From the NCBI RefSeq assembly GCF_001579845.1, contig NZ_CP007440.1:1988001-2052000 (forward strand): a stretch of DNA of 64,000 bases, read 5' to 3'. The notes beneath the pieces are model-generated. The model saw only the letters and a list, made by a program, of their open reading frames with translations, ran no database searches and was not told where the DNA came from. Of this stretch, positions 34,973 to 43,698 are shown one piece after another (the stretch's first letter is position 1; the number at the start of each line of letters is the position of its first letter). The position numbers and the translations under genes were made by a program. This stretch comes from Rhodoplanes sp. Z2-YC6860 (GTDB lineage: Bacteria > Pseudomonadota > Alphaproteobacteria > Rhizobiales > Xanthobacteraceae).

Positions 34973-36274
34973 TTAGGGGCTGTCAACGACAATGGCGCGA
35001 AAATCATTGACGTTGGTGCACGTGGGGCCGGTCTCAATGAGATCGCCGATCCGGGTAAAGAAACCGGTGGAGTCGTTGTCCGAAAGAAAATGGGCCGGAT
35101 CGAGGCCAAGCAAACGGGCCCGTTCCAGGGTGGTTTGGTCGATTCTGGCACCCGCGGGGTCGTCTGCCGAGCCAGCGCCGCCGTCGGTGCCGTCGGTGTC
35201 GCCGGCCAGCGCCGCAATCCCCGGCGCGCCATGGAGCGCCATGGCGAGCGCCAGGGCGTATTCCTGATTCGGTCCGCCGCGGCCCTGGCCGCGGATGGTC
35301 ACGGTCAATTCGCCGCCCGACAGGATCACGGCGCGGCGACCCGCCTTCTGCAACGCGAGCGCGCGGGCGGCATGCTCGGCCGCGACGATTCTGGCTTCGC
35401 CCTCGACACGATCGCCCAGCATCACGGTCTCGTAACCGGCCTTCTGCGCGGACGATTCCACAGCGCGGAACGCGTCGGCCGGCCGTGCGATCAGCTTGTA
35501 GTCCGAATGGGCAAAGGCCGGATCGCCCGGCTTGGGGCTTTCATTGCGTTCGTCGCTCAATGCGCGCGTTGCCGCCTCGGGCAGCGCGAGTCGATGGCGT
35601 TGCACGATGGCGCGCGCGTCGGCCAGCGTCGATGGATCGGGCACAGTCGGGCCCGAGCCGATCACCGCGGGCTCATCGCCCGGCACGTCGGAGATCGCGA
35701 GCGTCAGGACGCGCGCCGGCTGCGCATGACGGGCAAGCCTGCCGCCCTTGATGCGGGACAGATGCTTTCTGAGCGTGTTGATCTCGCCGATGTTGGCGCC
35801 AGAGCGAAGCAGCGCGCGTGTCACGGCCTGCTTGTCGGCGAAGCTCAAGCCTTCCACCGGAGCGATCCAGTTGGCGGAAGCGCCGCCCGAGAGCAGCACC
35901 AGCACGAGATCGTCGGCGGTGGCTTGATCGGCGAGCGCCAGTGCCTTCTGGGCCGCCGCGAGCCCTGCCGCGTCCGGCACCGGATGCCCGGCCTCGATCA
36001 TCTCGATCTTTTGGCTCGGCCGGCCGTAACCGTGCCGGGCCACGGCGACGCCCGTCAGCCGTTCGACCGGAAATTTGCCGCGGCCGAGATAGTGCTGTTC
36101 GGCGACCTCGGTCATGGCACCCGCGGCCTTGCCGGCCGCGAGCACAATCAGCCGGCCCGACGTGGGTGGCGGCGGCAGATGCGGCGGCAGGCATGACGAT
36201 GGATGGGCCGCCGCGATTGCGGTGCGGAACAGGCCGTCCAAGAAATCTCGGTCCGTGATAGCTCGGTCCGTCAT
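34973..36274 (-). CDS. ttuD: Glycerate 2-kinase, MOFRL family
   Basis: A 433-aa kinase that phosphorylates D-glycerate to 2-phosphoglycerate. It shows the family's N-terminal glycine-rich core (LIVLAAGKAAGAMTEVAE), LVLLSGGASANW, LAISDVPGDEPAVIGSGPT and the C-terminal MOFRL domain with ILSGGELTVTIRGQGRGGPNQEYALA (read across residues 320-346). ATG 36274 gives the usual length; the frame stays open further upstream but without family similarity. It is the first gene of the operon with DUF1036 and pyk, linking glycerate from glyoxylate, tartrate or glycolate metabolism to pyruvate. Confidence 0.9.
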   Translation of the reverse strand: MTDRAITDRDFLDGLFRTAIAAAHPSSCLPPHLPPPPTSGRLIVLAAGKAAGAMTEVAEQHYLGRGKFPVERLTGVAVARHGYGRPSQKIEMIEAGHPVPDAAGLAAAQKALALADQATADDLVLVLLSGGASANWIAPVEGLSFADKQAVTRALLRSGANIGEINTLRKHLSRIKGGRLARHAQPARVLTLAISDVPGDEPAVIGSGPTVPDPSTLADARAIVQRHRLALPEAATRALSDERNESPKPGDPAFAHSDYKLIARPADAFRAVESSAQKAGYETVMLGDRVEGEARIVAAEHAARALALQKAGRRAVILSGGELTVTIRGQGRGGPNQEYALALAMALHGAPGIAALAGDTDGTDGGAGSADDPAGARIDQTTLERARLLGLDPAHFLSDNDSTGFFTRIGDLIETGPTCTNVNDFRAIVVDSP

Positions 36275-36345
36275 GGCCCTTCCATGCGTGAACGCCGACA
36301 ATTTACCGCATCGGGCGGCTGACCCAACGGCGGCAACCTGATTAT

Positions 36346-36363
36346 ACTGTTCCAAAATACAGT
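36346..36363. promoter_or_regulatory. Inverted repeat upstream of the molybdenum hydroxylase genes
   Basis: ACTGT-N8-ACAGT lies in the AT-richest part of the 220-bp divergent gap between ttuD and iorA. Its size suits a TetR- or GntR-type operator or a promoter-proximal site. No regulator gene is adjacent on either side, so this is a weak prediction. Confidence 0.3.
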
Positions 36364-36495
36364 TCTTCGGGAGGGATGCGCCGGGTCCACAACCGGCTCT
36401 CGCAAACAACGTCCGAACCCAATGCGCGTTCGTGCCGCAGCTCGACCAAAACGATTCGGGAGCGGTGCGCGTCAACATGCCCATGGAGGAAAAAC

Positions 36496-36948
36496 ATGGC
36501 ATTCGCATTTACGGTCAATGGCAAGGCAGCAAGCGTCGATGTCGACGCCAACACACCGCTGCTCTGGGTGGTGCGCGAGCATCTGAAGCTCACCGGCACC
36601 AAGTTCGGTTGCGGGGCCGGTCTCTGCGGTGCCTGCACGGTGCATCTCAACGGCACGGCGGTGCGCTCGTGCCAGACCACAGTCAGCGAGGCCGCGGGCA
36701 AGACCGTCACCACCATCGAGGGCTTGTCGCCGACGAGCTCGCATCCGCTACAGAAGGCCTGGCTCGCCGAGCAGGTGCCGCAATGCGGCTACTGTCAGTC
36801 CGGCCAGATCATGCAGGCTGCCGAGCTGCTCGCCAAAACCAAGAATCCGACCCGCGAGCAGATCGTCGCCCACATGGACGGCAACATCTGCCGCTGTGGC
36901 ACTTACAGCGCGATCATCGCGGCCATCGAAACCGCGGCGAGGGGCTGA
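36496..36948 (+). CDS. iorA: Molybdenum hydroxylase small subunit, [2Fe-2S] ferredoxin type
   Basis: A 150-aa electron-transfer subunit of an isoquinoline 1-oxidoreductase-like enzyme. It carries the plant-type [2Fe-2S] cluster (Cys39, 44, 47, 59 in [15 protein letters not shown]...SC) and the second, helical-domain cluster (Cys97, 100, 132, 134 in CGYCQSGQ...GNICRCGTY). ATG 36496 follows GGAGG by 7 nt. The large subunit starts 2 nt after its stop, so the two are cotranscribed and form a heterodimer without an FAD subunit. Symbol given by family resemblance; the substrate need not be isoquinoline. Confidence 0.9.
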   Translation: MAFAFTVNGKAASVDVDANTPLLWVVREHLKLTGTKFGCGAGLCGACTVHLNGTAVRSCQTTVSEAAGKTVTTIEGLSPTSSHPLQKAWLAEQVPQCGYCQSGQIMQAAELLAKTKNPTREQIVAHMDGNICRCGTYSAIIAAIETAARG

Positions 36949-36950
36949 CC

Positions 36951-39137
36951 ATGACACAGCATCTTGAAACCTCCGCGCTGTCACGCCGTGGCTTCCTGGT
37001 CGGCACCGGAAGCGCCGCCATTGCGGTCGCATTCGGCAACAGCATTCCGTCCGCGCTCGCCGCGGGCCCGCTCAACGTCAACGCCTTCGTCACCATCGGC
37101 GAAGACGGCATCTGCACCATCACCTGTCCGGCCTCCGAAATGGGGCAGGGCACCCGCACCGCGCTCGGCGTGGTTCTCGCCGAGGATCTCGATGCCGACT
37201 GGAGCAAGGTCCGCGTCATCCAGGCGCCGGCCAACGGCAAGCTGTTCGGCAATCCGAAGTTCAACAACCAGCAGCAGACCGTCGGCAGCTATTCGGTCAC
37301 CGGCTATTACGAGCCGATGCGGATCGCCGGCCATCAGGCGCGCCAGGTGCTGCTCGCCAACGCGGCCGAGACCTTGAAGGTGCCGGTTGGCGAACTCACC
37401 ACCGAGCCGGGCTTCGTCGTCCACAGCAAGTCCAATCGGAAGCTCAGCTACGGCGAGATCGCCAAGACCGCCAAGGTGCCAGATCCCTTACCGGCCGTGA
37501 CCAAGGCCGACCTCAAGCCGCACTCGCAATTCCGCCTGATCGGCAAGGACATCGACCGTGTCGACGGACCCGCGAAGGTCAACGGCACCGCCGAATACGG
37601 CATCGACGTGCAACTGCCCGGCATGCTCTACGCCGCGGTGCTCTATCCCGACGTGCAGCATGAGAAGCCGCAGCAGATCGACGATGCGGCAGCGAAGGCC
37701 GTCAAGGGCGTCGTCCAGATCGTGCCGCTGCCGTTCGGCGTCGGGGTGATCGCCGAGACTGTCGAGGCGGCGATGCGCGCCAAGGCATTGCTCAAGGTCA
37801 CCTGGACCAAGGCCGCGCCCGGCCAGACCTACAGCGACGACGGCGTCCTCGCCGACTACCGCACCATCGCGGCGGACTGGGCCAAGCCCGGCGTCGAGAT
37901 GGTCAAGAAGGGCGATGCCGACGCAGCGCTGAAAGGCGCCGCCAAGGTGGTGACGGCGGAGTATTTCTCCGATCACGTCTCGCATGTCTGCATGGAGCCG
38001 CTCAATGCGACCGTGAAGGTCGACGGCGACAAGGTCGAGGTCTGGTCCGGCAATCAGGCACCGGGGATCATGCAGATCCTCGCTTCCATCGGCGCCGGCA
38101 CCAAACCGGACAAGGTCAGCGTCAATACCATGCTGCTCGGTGGCGGCTTCGGACGCCGCTCCGACGGCGACGACGTGCTGCACGCCGCGATGCTGGCGAA
38201 GGCAGTCCCCGGACGCGCGGTGAAGATGATCTGGAGCCGCAATGAGGACATGCAGAACGACAAGTTCCGTCCGCTGACCGTGCAGCGCATCGAGATCGGT
38301 CTCGATGACAAGGGCGAGATCGTCGGCTGGCGGCATCGCATCGTCAACGAGACTTATCTCGGACGCGTCTTGCCGCCGCCGGTGTTCCAGGCGATCGGCA
38401 AGCGCGATGTGGTGTCGGGCGGCGGCGGCGAGATGAGCTATGCCGTGGCCAATCATCGCGTCGAGTGGGTGCAGGCTGCCCGCGGCGTCGATGTCGGCGC
38501 ATGGCGGGGCATTGCCGCGGGCTACACCAAGTTCGCGATCGAGACGCTGATCGACGAACTCGCCGCCGAGAAGAAAATGGACCCGGTGGCGTACCGGCTG
38601 GACATGCTCAAGGACGATCCGCGCGCGGCGGCCGTGGTGAAGGCCGTTGCCGAGATGTCGAAGTGGGGCGAAAAGCGGCAGGGCGGACGTGCCGTCGGCA
38701 TCGCCTACTCCGACGCGCTGCACAGCCATACGGCGGCGGCGGTGGAAATCTCGCTCGACGAGAAGTCCGGCAAGATCACCGTCCATCACGTCTGGGCCGC
38801 GGTCGATGCGGGGCTTGCGGTGCAGCCCCGCAACATCGTGGCGCAGATGAAGAGCGCCATGACGTTTGGCCTGGGTGCGGCGATGAAGGAGCAGATCCAC
38901 ATCAAGGACGGCGTGGTGCAGGAGCGCAACTTCGACGCCTATAACGTGCTGCGCATGTCCGACGTGCCGCCGATGGACATCAAGGTCATCTCCAATGACC
39001 ATGAGCCCACTGGGATCGGCGAGGCCGGCGTGCCGGTGATCGCACCGGCCATCGCCAACGCGGTCGCGCAACTGTCCGGCAAGCGGCTCCGCCACTTGCC
39101 GATGACCCCGGATCGGGTCAAACAGACGCTCGGCTGA
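36951..39137 (+). CDS. iorB: Molybdenum hydroxylase large subunit, IorB-like, Tat-exported
   Basis: A 728-aa molybdopterin-binding catalytic subunit. A twin-arginine signal (SRRGFLVGTGSAAIAVAFG, about residues 11-29) implies export of the folded complex to the periplasm. Duplicated IorB domains, ...SEMGQGTRTALGVVLAEDL early and LLGGGFGRRSDGD in the centre, bind the cofactor, and the C-terminal GIGEAGVPVIAPAIANA holds the conserved catalytic Glu. Members hydroxylate N-heterocycles or oxidise aldehydes next to a ring nitrogen. No cytochrome c electron acceptor or XdhC-type maturation gene follows; a strong terminator does. Confidence 0.9.
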   Translation: MTQHLETSALSRRGFLVGTGSAAIAVAFGNSIPSALAAGPLNVNAFVTIGEDGICTITCPASEMGQGTRTALGVVLAEDLDADWSKVRVIQAPANGKLFGNPKFNNQQQTVGSYSVTGYYEPMRIAGHQARQVLLANAAETLKVPVGELTTEPGFVVHSKSNRKLSYGEIAKTAKVPDPLPAVTKADLKPHSQFRLIGKDIDRVDGPAKVNGTAEYGIDVQLPGMLYAAVLYPDVQHEKPQQIDDAAAKAVKGVVQIVPLPFGVGVIAETVEAAMRAKALLKVTWTKAAPGQTYSDDGVLADYRTIAADWAKPGVEMVKKGDADAALKGAAKVVTAEYFSDHVSHVCMEPLNATVKVDGDKVEVWSGNQAPGIMQILASIGAGTKPDKVSVNTMLLGGGFGRRSDGDDVLHAAMLAKAVPGRAVKMIWSRNEDMQNDKFRPLTVQRIEIGLDDKGEIVGWRHRIVNETYLGRVLPPPVFQAIGKRDVVSGGGGEMSYAVANHRVEWVQAARGVDVGAWRGIAAGYTKFAIETLIDELAAEKKMDPVAYRLDMLKDDPRAAAVVKAVAEMSKWGEKRQGGRAVGIAYSDALHSHTAAAVEISLDEKSGKITVHHVWAAVDAGLAVQPRNIVAQMKSAMTFGLGAAMKEQIHIKDGVVQERNFDAYNVLRMSDVPPMDIKVISNDHEPTGIGEAGVPVIAPAIANAVAQLSGKRLRHLPMTPDRVKQTLG

Positions 39138-39176
39138 GACACCGAGTCGCCGGCGCAACCGCCAGCGACTCGCATT

Positions 39177-39215
39177 CCCGCCGCGTTCCGCCGGGGACGC
39201 GGCGGGTTTCTTTTT
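39177..39215 (+). terminator. Rho-independent terminator after iorAB
   Basis: CCCGCCGCGT and ACGCGGCGGG form a 10-bp stem with a 10-nt loop, followed by TTTCTTTTT. It lies 40 nt after iorB and just touches the end of the convergent methyltransferase gene. Confidence 0.88.
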
Positions 39216-39897
39216 AAGCGCTCACGGTCAACGCGTGCAGCTTGCGCAGCCAGACGTCGAAGCCGATGCCATCATCGATGATCTCGGCGTGGCCAAACGG
39301 CGTCGCCGCGGCCATGCCCTGGAAGTCGGCGCGGGAGTAGGCGCGCTTGCGCAGCATGTGCTTGAACGTGACGCGGGTGAGGAAGGCGTTGATGCGATCG
39401 AGGTGCATGCCGTCGACCGCCGCATCGATGGTTTCGTCGGGGACGTCGTTGCGCAGATCGATGATCAGCGCCGAGCCGCCCGGCCGCAGCACCCGATGCA
39501 TCTCGCGGATCGCCCCGACAGGATCGCTGAAGTTCTTGAACGCCGCGCGGCAGACCGCGAAATCGAACGTCTCGCTGGCGAACGGCAATGCCGCCGCGTC
39601 GCCCTGGCGGAATGTCACGTCGACGCCCTCTCGTGCGGCGTGCTCGCTCGCGAGCCGCACGAAGCTCTCGCTGATATCGATCCCGGTGATCCGATAGGGC
39701 CCGAGCTTCGCCAGTTCGACCGCGAGATAGCCCGGACCGGGAGCGGCTTCGAGCACGGCCGCGCCGGGCGACAGATGCGCGGCGATCCGCCGGGCGCAGG
39801 CCCGGAACTCCTCGCTCATCCTGCCGGTGTTGCGGGCGTACCAGGTGGCGAGCATGCCCTCCATCGGGATGCCCTTGTAGGGCTTGGCGGTTCGCAT
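39214..39897 (-). CDS. Class I SAM-dependent methyltransferase
   Basis: A 227-aa Rossmann-fold methyltransferase. SAM motif I is VLEAAPGPGYLAVELA (about residues 48-63), motif II GIDISES, motif III FRQGDAAALPF and a post-core RVLRPGGSALI strand, the layout of the UbiE/COQ5-like (Methyltransf_11) group. It is divergent from a MarR regulator, with an intergenic region full of AGATAT-type palindromes, which suggests that MarR controls it. The acceptor is unknown; a phenolic compound would fit a MarR setting but is only a guess. Confidence 0.87.
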   Translation of the reverse strand: MRTAKPYKGIPMEGMLATWYARNTGRMSEEFRACARRIAAHLSPGAAVLEAAPGPGYLAVELAKLGPYRITGIDISESFVRLASEHAAREGVDVTFRQGDAAALPFASETFDFAVCRAAFKNFSDPVGAIREMHRVLRPGGSALIIDLRNDVPDETIDAAVDGMHLDRINAFLTRVTFKHMLRKRAYSRADFQGMAAATPFGHAEIIDDGIGFDVWLRKLHALTVSA

Positions 39898-39914
39898 GAG
39901 ATCACTCCTGTGCT

Positions 39915-39959
39915 AGATATCTTTGCGAGAATATATCTCAGTTACTAAGATATATATCT
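39915..39959. promoter_or_regulatory. Cluster of MarR-type palindromic operators
   Basis: Three related inverted repeats lie in 45 bp between the divergent methyltransferase and marR genes: AGATATCT (39915-39922), GAGA-ATATA-TCTC (39927-39939) and AGATATATATCT (39948-39959). Their AGATAT half-sites are spaced so that several dimers could bind side by side. The stretch is far more AT-rich than the flanking genes. It very likely carries both promoters and the autoregulatory operator. Confidence 0.65.
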
Positions 39960-39979
39960 ACTAAGATAAAGAGGCGGGA

Positions 39980-40513
39980 ATGTCAACAGGGCCGCAAAAG
40001 GGAACACAAACAGGGGAGAAGGACCGGCCGGCACTGATGGCGGCGCTCAACCACGCGATGCGCAACGCCAGCGGCCAGGGCGTGATCTACAGCCAGATGG
40101 TTGCCGAGCGGCTCGGCGTGAGCAGCAGCGACCTGGAATGCCTCGACTTCATCGTGACGCGCGGCCCGCAAACCGCAGGCGATCTTGCCGAAGCGACGGG
40201 GCTGACCACGGGTGCGATCACCGGCGTGATCGACCGGCTCGAGCAGGCGGGCTTTGCGCGCCGCGAGCGCGATGCGGACGATCGCCGAAAGGTGCTGGTG
40301 AAGTTTCAACCCGGCGCCGAGCGGCGCATCATGCCGCTGTTCAAGCCGATCGAGCGCGCTTCGATGGAGGTGCTGGCGGGCCTGAGCGACAAGGAGCTGG
40401 CCTTGATGCTCGATGTCATGACGCGGCTGTCGGACGCCGCCAATGCCGCAATGGCCGAATTGCGGGAGCAGCCCAAGTTGCCGGCGAAGCCCGCGAAATC
40501 GCCGAAGCGATAG
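39980..40513 (+). CDS. MarR-family transcriptional regulator
   Basis: A 177-aa winged-helix regulator. The N-terminal 25 residues are polar; then come a dimerisation helix, the recognition helix-turn-helix (ETAGDLAEATGLTTGAITGVIDRLEQAGFARR is spread over residues about 65-97; the first words read PQTAGDLA) and the wing with RERDADDRRKVLVKF. A Lys/Pro-rich tail ends the protein. It is divergent from the methyltransferase, with palindromic sites between, so it probably represses itself and that gene and responds to a small aromatic or oxidant signal. The DUF1244 gene follows after 67 nt. Confidence 0.9.
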   Translation: MSTGPQKGTQTGEKDRPALMAALNHAMRNASGQGVIYSQMVAERLGVSSSDLECLDFIVTRGPQTAGDLAEATGLTTGAITGVIDRLEQAGFARRERDADDRRKVLVKFQPGAERRIMPLFKPIERASMEVLAGLSDKELALMLDVMTRLSDAANAAMAELREQPKLPAKPAKSPKR

Positions 40514-40580
40514 GCGTTGTCGACGACTGGTCACGCCCAGTTCGGACGACTATCTTCGTGGCAACAGCCTGGAGGTTTTC

Positions 40581-40883
40581 ATGGACGACAAGACCCGCAC
40601 CGAGCTCGAGGCCGCCGTTTACCGGCGCCTGGTCGAGCACCTGCGCACGCGAACCGATGTGCAGAACATCGACATGATGAATCTCGCCGGTTTCTGCCGC
40701 AACTGCCTGTCGAACTGGATGAAGGATGCGGCCGACGCCAAGGGCGTGGCGATGACCAAGGACCAGAGCCGCGAGATCGTCTACGGCGAACCGTTCGACC
40801 AGTGGAAGGCGAAGCATCAGAAGGAGGCGTCGCCGGAGCAGAAGGCGGCGTTCGCGAAGTCTTCTGCGGTTCACAAGCACTGA
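40581..40883 (+). CDS. DUF1244 family protein
   Basis: A compact 100-aa cytoplasmic protein that matches the DUF1244 pattern: RRLVEHLRTRTDVQNIDMMNLAGFCRNCLSNWM with a conserved CRNC, followed by YGEPFDQWKAKHQ. The structures known in this family are small helical bundles; the function is not established. Start ATG 40581 with GGAGG 6 nt upstream. It is common as a single gene in alphaproteobacteria, and the neighbours give no functional hint. Confidence 0.88.
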   Translation: MDDKTRTELEAAVYRRLVEHLRTRTDVQNIDMMNLAGFCRNCLSNWMKDAADAKGVAMTKDQSREIVYGEPFDQWKAKHQKEASPEQKAAFAKSSAVHKH

Positions 40884-40894
40884 GCCAACCGCGG

Positions 40895-40998
40895 TCATTC
40901 CGGGGCGGCGCGTAGCGCCGAACCCGGAATCCAGACAAACAGACCGAATATGACGCTGGATTCCGGGTTCACGCGCTTCGCGTGTGCCCCGGAATGAC
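40895..40998. repeat. Dispersed palindromic repeat, family A copy 1
   Basis: Nested inverted repeat: GTCATTCCGGGGC...GAACCCGGAATCCAG on the left and CTGGATTCCGGGTTC...GCCCCGGAATGAC on the right, with inner hairpins GGCGCGTAGCGCC and ACGCGCTTCGCGTGT. A second copy is at 51578-51686. The element separates the DUF1244 gene from the enamidase-like gene and reaches within 13 nt of the latter's start. Such 100-bp palindromes are typical intergenic repeats of Bradyrhizobium-like genomes. Confidence 0.85.
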
Positions 40999-41010
40999 GG
41001 GGAGAGACCG

Positions 41011-42213
41011 ATGTCCACACTGCTCATCAAAAACATCGGCGAGTTCTTCACCGGCGACATCACAAACCCGCTTGCCTCCGTCACATCGCTCCTGATCGAC
41101 GGCAACAAAATCGCCGCTCTCGATCCGCCCGCCGACACCAAGGCCGACGCGATCATTGACGCTGGCGGCAGCGCCGTGATGCCGGGCCTTGTCGATGGCC
41201 ATGTCCATCCGGTGTTCGGCGAATGGACGCCGACGCAGGACACCATCGGCTGGATCGGCAATTATCTTCACGGCGGCACCACCACCATGGTTTCGGCCTG
41301 CGAACTGCACGTGCCGGGCCTCGACTACGAGAACCTGACGCCCGATCTCGTCACTTCGCTTGCCGTGGTTACGGCGCACACCACCGGCCGCATCCGCTGG
41401 AGCGGCGCGCGGGTTCACGCCGGCACCGTGATCCTCGTGCCCGGCATGAAGGAAGAGCACTTCGATCGTCTTGCCGCCGCGAAATCGATCTGCGCCAAGT
41501 TCATTTTCTTCCCGCTCGCGAGCCGCAAGGACGAGGCGCTGCAATATCAGGAATGGTGCCGCGCCCGCGGCATCCGCACCAAGGTGCACACCGGCGGCGT
41601 GTCGCGCTCGGGCCTGTCGCAGATGTGCGGCTATGACATTCTGTCGTGGCTCAAGCCCGACATCGCGGCGCATCTCAGCGGCGGACCCATTCCGATGAGC
41701 GACGACGATCTCGACAAGGTGATCGACACCACGAGTTTCGCGATCGAGATCTGCTCGTCCGGCAACTACGGCTCGACCAAGCGTGCGGTCGAGCGCATGC
41801 GCGCGAAGAACCAGCTCGCGCGTTTGACGCTTGGCACCGACACGCCCGGCGGCACCGGCGTGATCCCGCGCGGCATGCTCCGCAACATCTGCTACATCGC
41901 CTCGGTGTGCGGTGTGCCGCCGGCTGAAGCGGTCGCGGTTGCGACCGGCAACACCGCCGAGGCCCACGGCCTCGACGTCGGCATCCTGGCGCCCGGCCGT
42001 CCGGCCGATATCGTGATCTGCGGCCCTGTCGAAGGCTCGGCCGGCACGTCGATTTCCGACGCCATCGCGCACGGCGATCTTCCCGGCATTGCGTATGTAA
42101 TTGCCGACGGCGAGATCGTGGTCAGCGGAAGAAGCCGCCAGACGCCGCCGCCCAAGCGCAAGATGTTCTTCTCCTGCTGCGATCTGCACACCGGCGGTTT
42201 CGCGGCGTCCTGA
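41011..42213 (+). CDS. Enamidase-like amidohydrolase
   Basis: A 400-aa metal-dependent amidohydrolase. It shows the N-terminal composite domain, the GHVHP metal motif (His64, His66), further His in KVHTGG and AHLSGG, and the catalytic Asp in LGTDTPGG. The opening (LLIKNIGEFFTGDITNPL) and the GGVSRSGLSQMCGYD segment resemble enamidase, which in nicotinate fermentation opens 6-oxo-tetrahydronicotinate to ammonia and a formylglutarate. Ring-opening of a cyclic enamide or imide is therefore likely. ATG 41011 has a GGGGAGAG site; it sits directly after a palindromic repeat and before an LLM monooxygenase. Confidence 0.75.
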   Translation: MSTLLIKNIGEFFTGDITNPLASVTSLLIDGNKIAALDPPADTKADAIIDAGGSAVMPGLVDGHVHPVFGEWTPTQDTIGWIGNYLHGGTTTMVSACELHVPGLDYENLTPDLVTSLAVVTAHTTGRIRWSGARVHAGTVILVPGMKEEHFDRLAAAKSICAKFIFFPLASRKDEALQYQEWCRARGIRTKVHTGGVSRSGLSQMCGYDILSWLKPDIAAHLSGGPIPMSDDDLDKVIDTTSFAIEICSSGNYGSTKRAVERMRAKNQLARLTLGTDTPGGTGVIPRGMLRNICYIASVCGVPPAEAVAVATGNTAEAHGLDVGILAPGRPADIVICGPVEGSAGTSISDAIAHGDLPGIAYVIADGEIVVSGRSRQTPPPKRKMFFSCCDLHTGGFAAS

Positions 42214-42227
42214 TTGCGGAGTTCTCC

Positions 42228-43535
42228 GTGGCCGAGCGTCCCCGGCAGATTCACCTAGGGCTTTTTCTGCAAGGCGCCGGCCATCACGTCGCCGGCTGGC
42301 GCTATCCCGGCGCGGAATTCGGCGGCGAAAATCTGGCCCATCTGCGACGGATCGTCGCCGCCGCCGAGCGCGCCAAGTTCGACATGATCTTCCTCGCCGA
42401 TGGGCTGACCAGCGGCGCCGACGCACACCCTTCCATGATCGCGCGCTTCGAGCCGCTGTCGGCGCTGGCCGCGCTTGCGATGACCACCAGCCGCATTGGT
42501 CTCGCCGCCACCGCCTCGACCACCTATGGCGAGCCGTTCCACACCGCCCGCGTTTTCGCCACGTTGGACCATTTGAGCCAAGGCCGCGCGGCCTGGAACG
42601 CGGTGACGACGTCCTACGCGCGCACCGCCGCGAACTTCGGGACCAGCCATCCGCCACATGACGAACGCTACGCCATCGCCGAGGAGTTCATCGATGTCGT
42701 GAAGGGCCTGTGGGACAGCTGGGACGACGGCGCCTTTCCCAAGGACAAGACGAGTGGCGTCTATGCCGACGCCTCGAAGCTCCACGTGCTCGACCACAAG
42801 GGCAAATATTTCACGGTCAAAGGCCCGCTGAATTCGTCGCGGCCGCCGCAGGGCCATCCCATCATCGTACAGGCGGGCTCGTCCGATGTCGGCCAGCAAC
42901 TGGCGGCGCGCACCGCCGAGGTGGTGTTCACGGCGCAGCAGACGCTTCCGGGCGCGCAGGACTTTTATCGGAGCCTCAAGGGCCGGCTCGCGGCGTTCGG
43001 GCGGAAGCCTGAGTCGCTTGCCATCATGCCGGGCTTCCTGCCGGTGATCGGGGGCACCGAAAAAGAGGCGCGCGACAAGCTCGCCACGCTGGAAGGCTGG
43101 ACCGATTTCTCCAAGGCGCTGCCGCTTCTCTCCGAGCGGCTCGGCCACGACATCAGCAGCTATGACCTCGACGGCCCGCTGCCGGAACTGCCGCAGTCCG
43201 ACCAGCTCCAGAGCCGCGCCAGGCTGCTCACCGACCTGGCGCGCCGTGAAGGCCTGACCTTGCGCCAGCTGGCGCAACTCGTCGCCACCGGCCGCGGCCA
43301 TCACGTGATGTGCGGCACGCCCGAGCAGATCGCGGCGCGGATGGAGGAGTGGTTCGTCGAGCGCGGCGCTGACGGGTTCAACGTCATGCCGCCGTATTTC
43401 CCCGGCGGTCTCGACGATTTCGCCGAGGGTGTGGTGCCGATCCTGCAGAAGCGCGGCCTTTATCGGACTGACTACGAAGGCTCGACGCTGCGCGACCATT
43501 TCGGTTTTGCCCGGCCGCCGAACATGCATCGTTGA
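42228..43535 (+). CDS. FMN-dependent monooxygenase, DszA/NtaA/SnaA-type
   Basis: A 435-aa luciferase-fold two-component monooxygenase of the NtaA/SnaA/DszA subgroup (larger than simple LLM proteins). Typical elements are HLGLFLQGAGHHVAGWRYP at the N-terminus, LAATASTTYGEPFHTARVFATLDHLS.GRAAWNAVTT in the first third (residues 90-130, partial), and the substrate region IIVQAGSS. Family members oxidise sulfones, nitrilotriacetate or other chelators with FMNH2 from a separate reductase, which is not adjacent. Start GTG 42228, 14 nt after the amidohydrolase stop, so the two are probably one transcript. Confidence 0.88.
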   Translation: MAERPRQIHLGLFLQGAGHHVAGWRYPGAEFGGENLAHLRRIVAAAERAKFDMIFLADGLTSGADAHPSMIARFEPLSALAALAMTTSRIGLAATASTTYGEPFHTARVFATLDHLSQGRAAWNAVTTSYARTAANFGTSHPPHDERYAIAEEFIDVVKGLWDSWDDGAFPKDKTSGVYADASKLHVLDHKGKYFTVKGPLNSSRPPQGHPIIVQAGSSDVGQQLAARTAEVVFTAQQTLPGAQDFYRSLKGRLAAFGRKPESLAIMPGFLPVIGGTEKEARDKLATLEGWTDFSKALPLLSERLGHDISSYDLDGPLPELPQSDQLQSRARLLTDLARREGLTLRQLAQLVATGRGHHVMCGTPEQIAARMEEWFVERGADGFNVMPPYFPGGLDDFAEGVVPILQKRGLYRTDYEGSTLRDHFGFARPPNMHR

Positions 43536-43545
43536 ACTCACCGCC

Positions 43546-43632
43546 GTCATGGCCGGGCTTGTCCCGGCCATCTCGCTTAGGGAGGCACTGTGCCCGCCTG
43601 ATCGAGATGCGCGGGACAAGCCCGCGCATGAC
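43546..43632. repeat. Dispersed palindromic repeat, family B copy 1
   Basis: GTCATGGCCGGGCTTGTCCCGGCCATCTCG on the left faces CGAGATGCGCGGGACAAGCCCGCGCATGAC on the right, with a CTTAGGGAGGCACTG... spacer between. Each arm is itself a hairpin. The same unit recurs at 63213-63299 with the two arms exchanged. It lies between the monooxygenase and the 2-hydroxyacid dehydrogenase genes. Confidence 0.85.
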
Positions 43633-43698
43633 GGCAGAGAGTGATGCAACCGACGCGGAAAAAGCTCTAGTGTTCGTACGGAAAAACCAGGAACTCCC

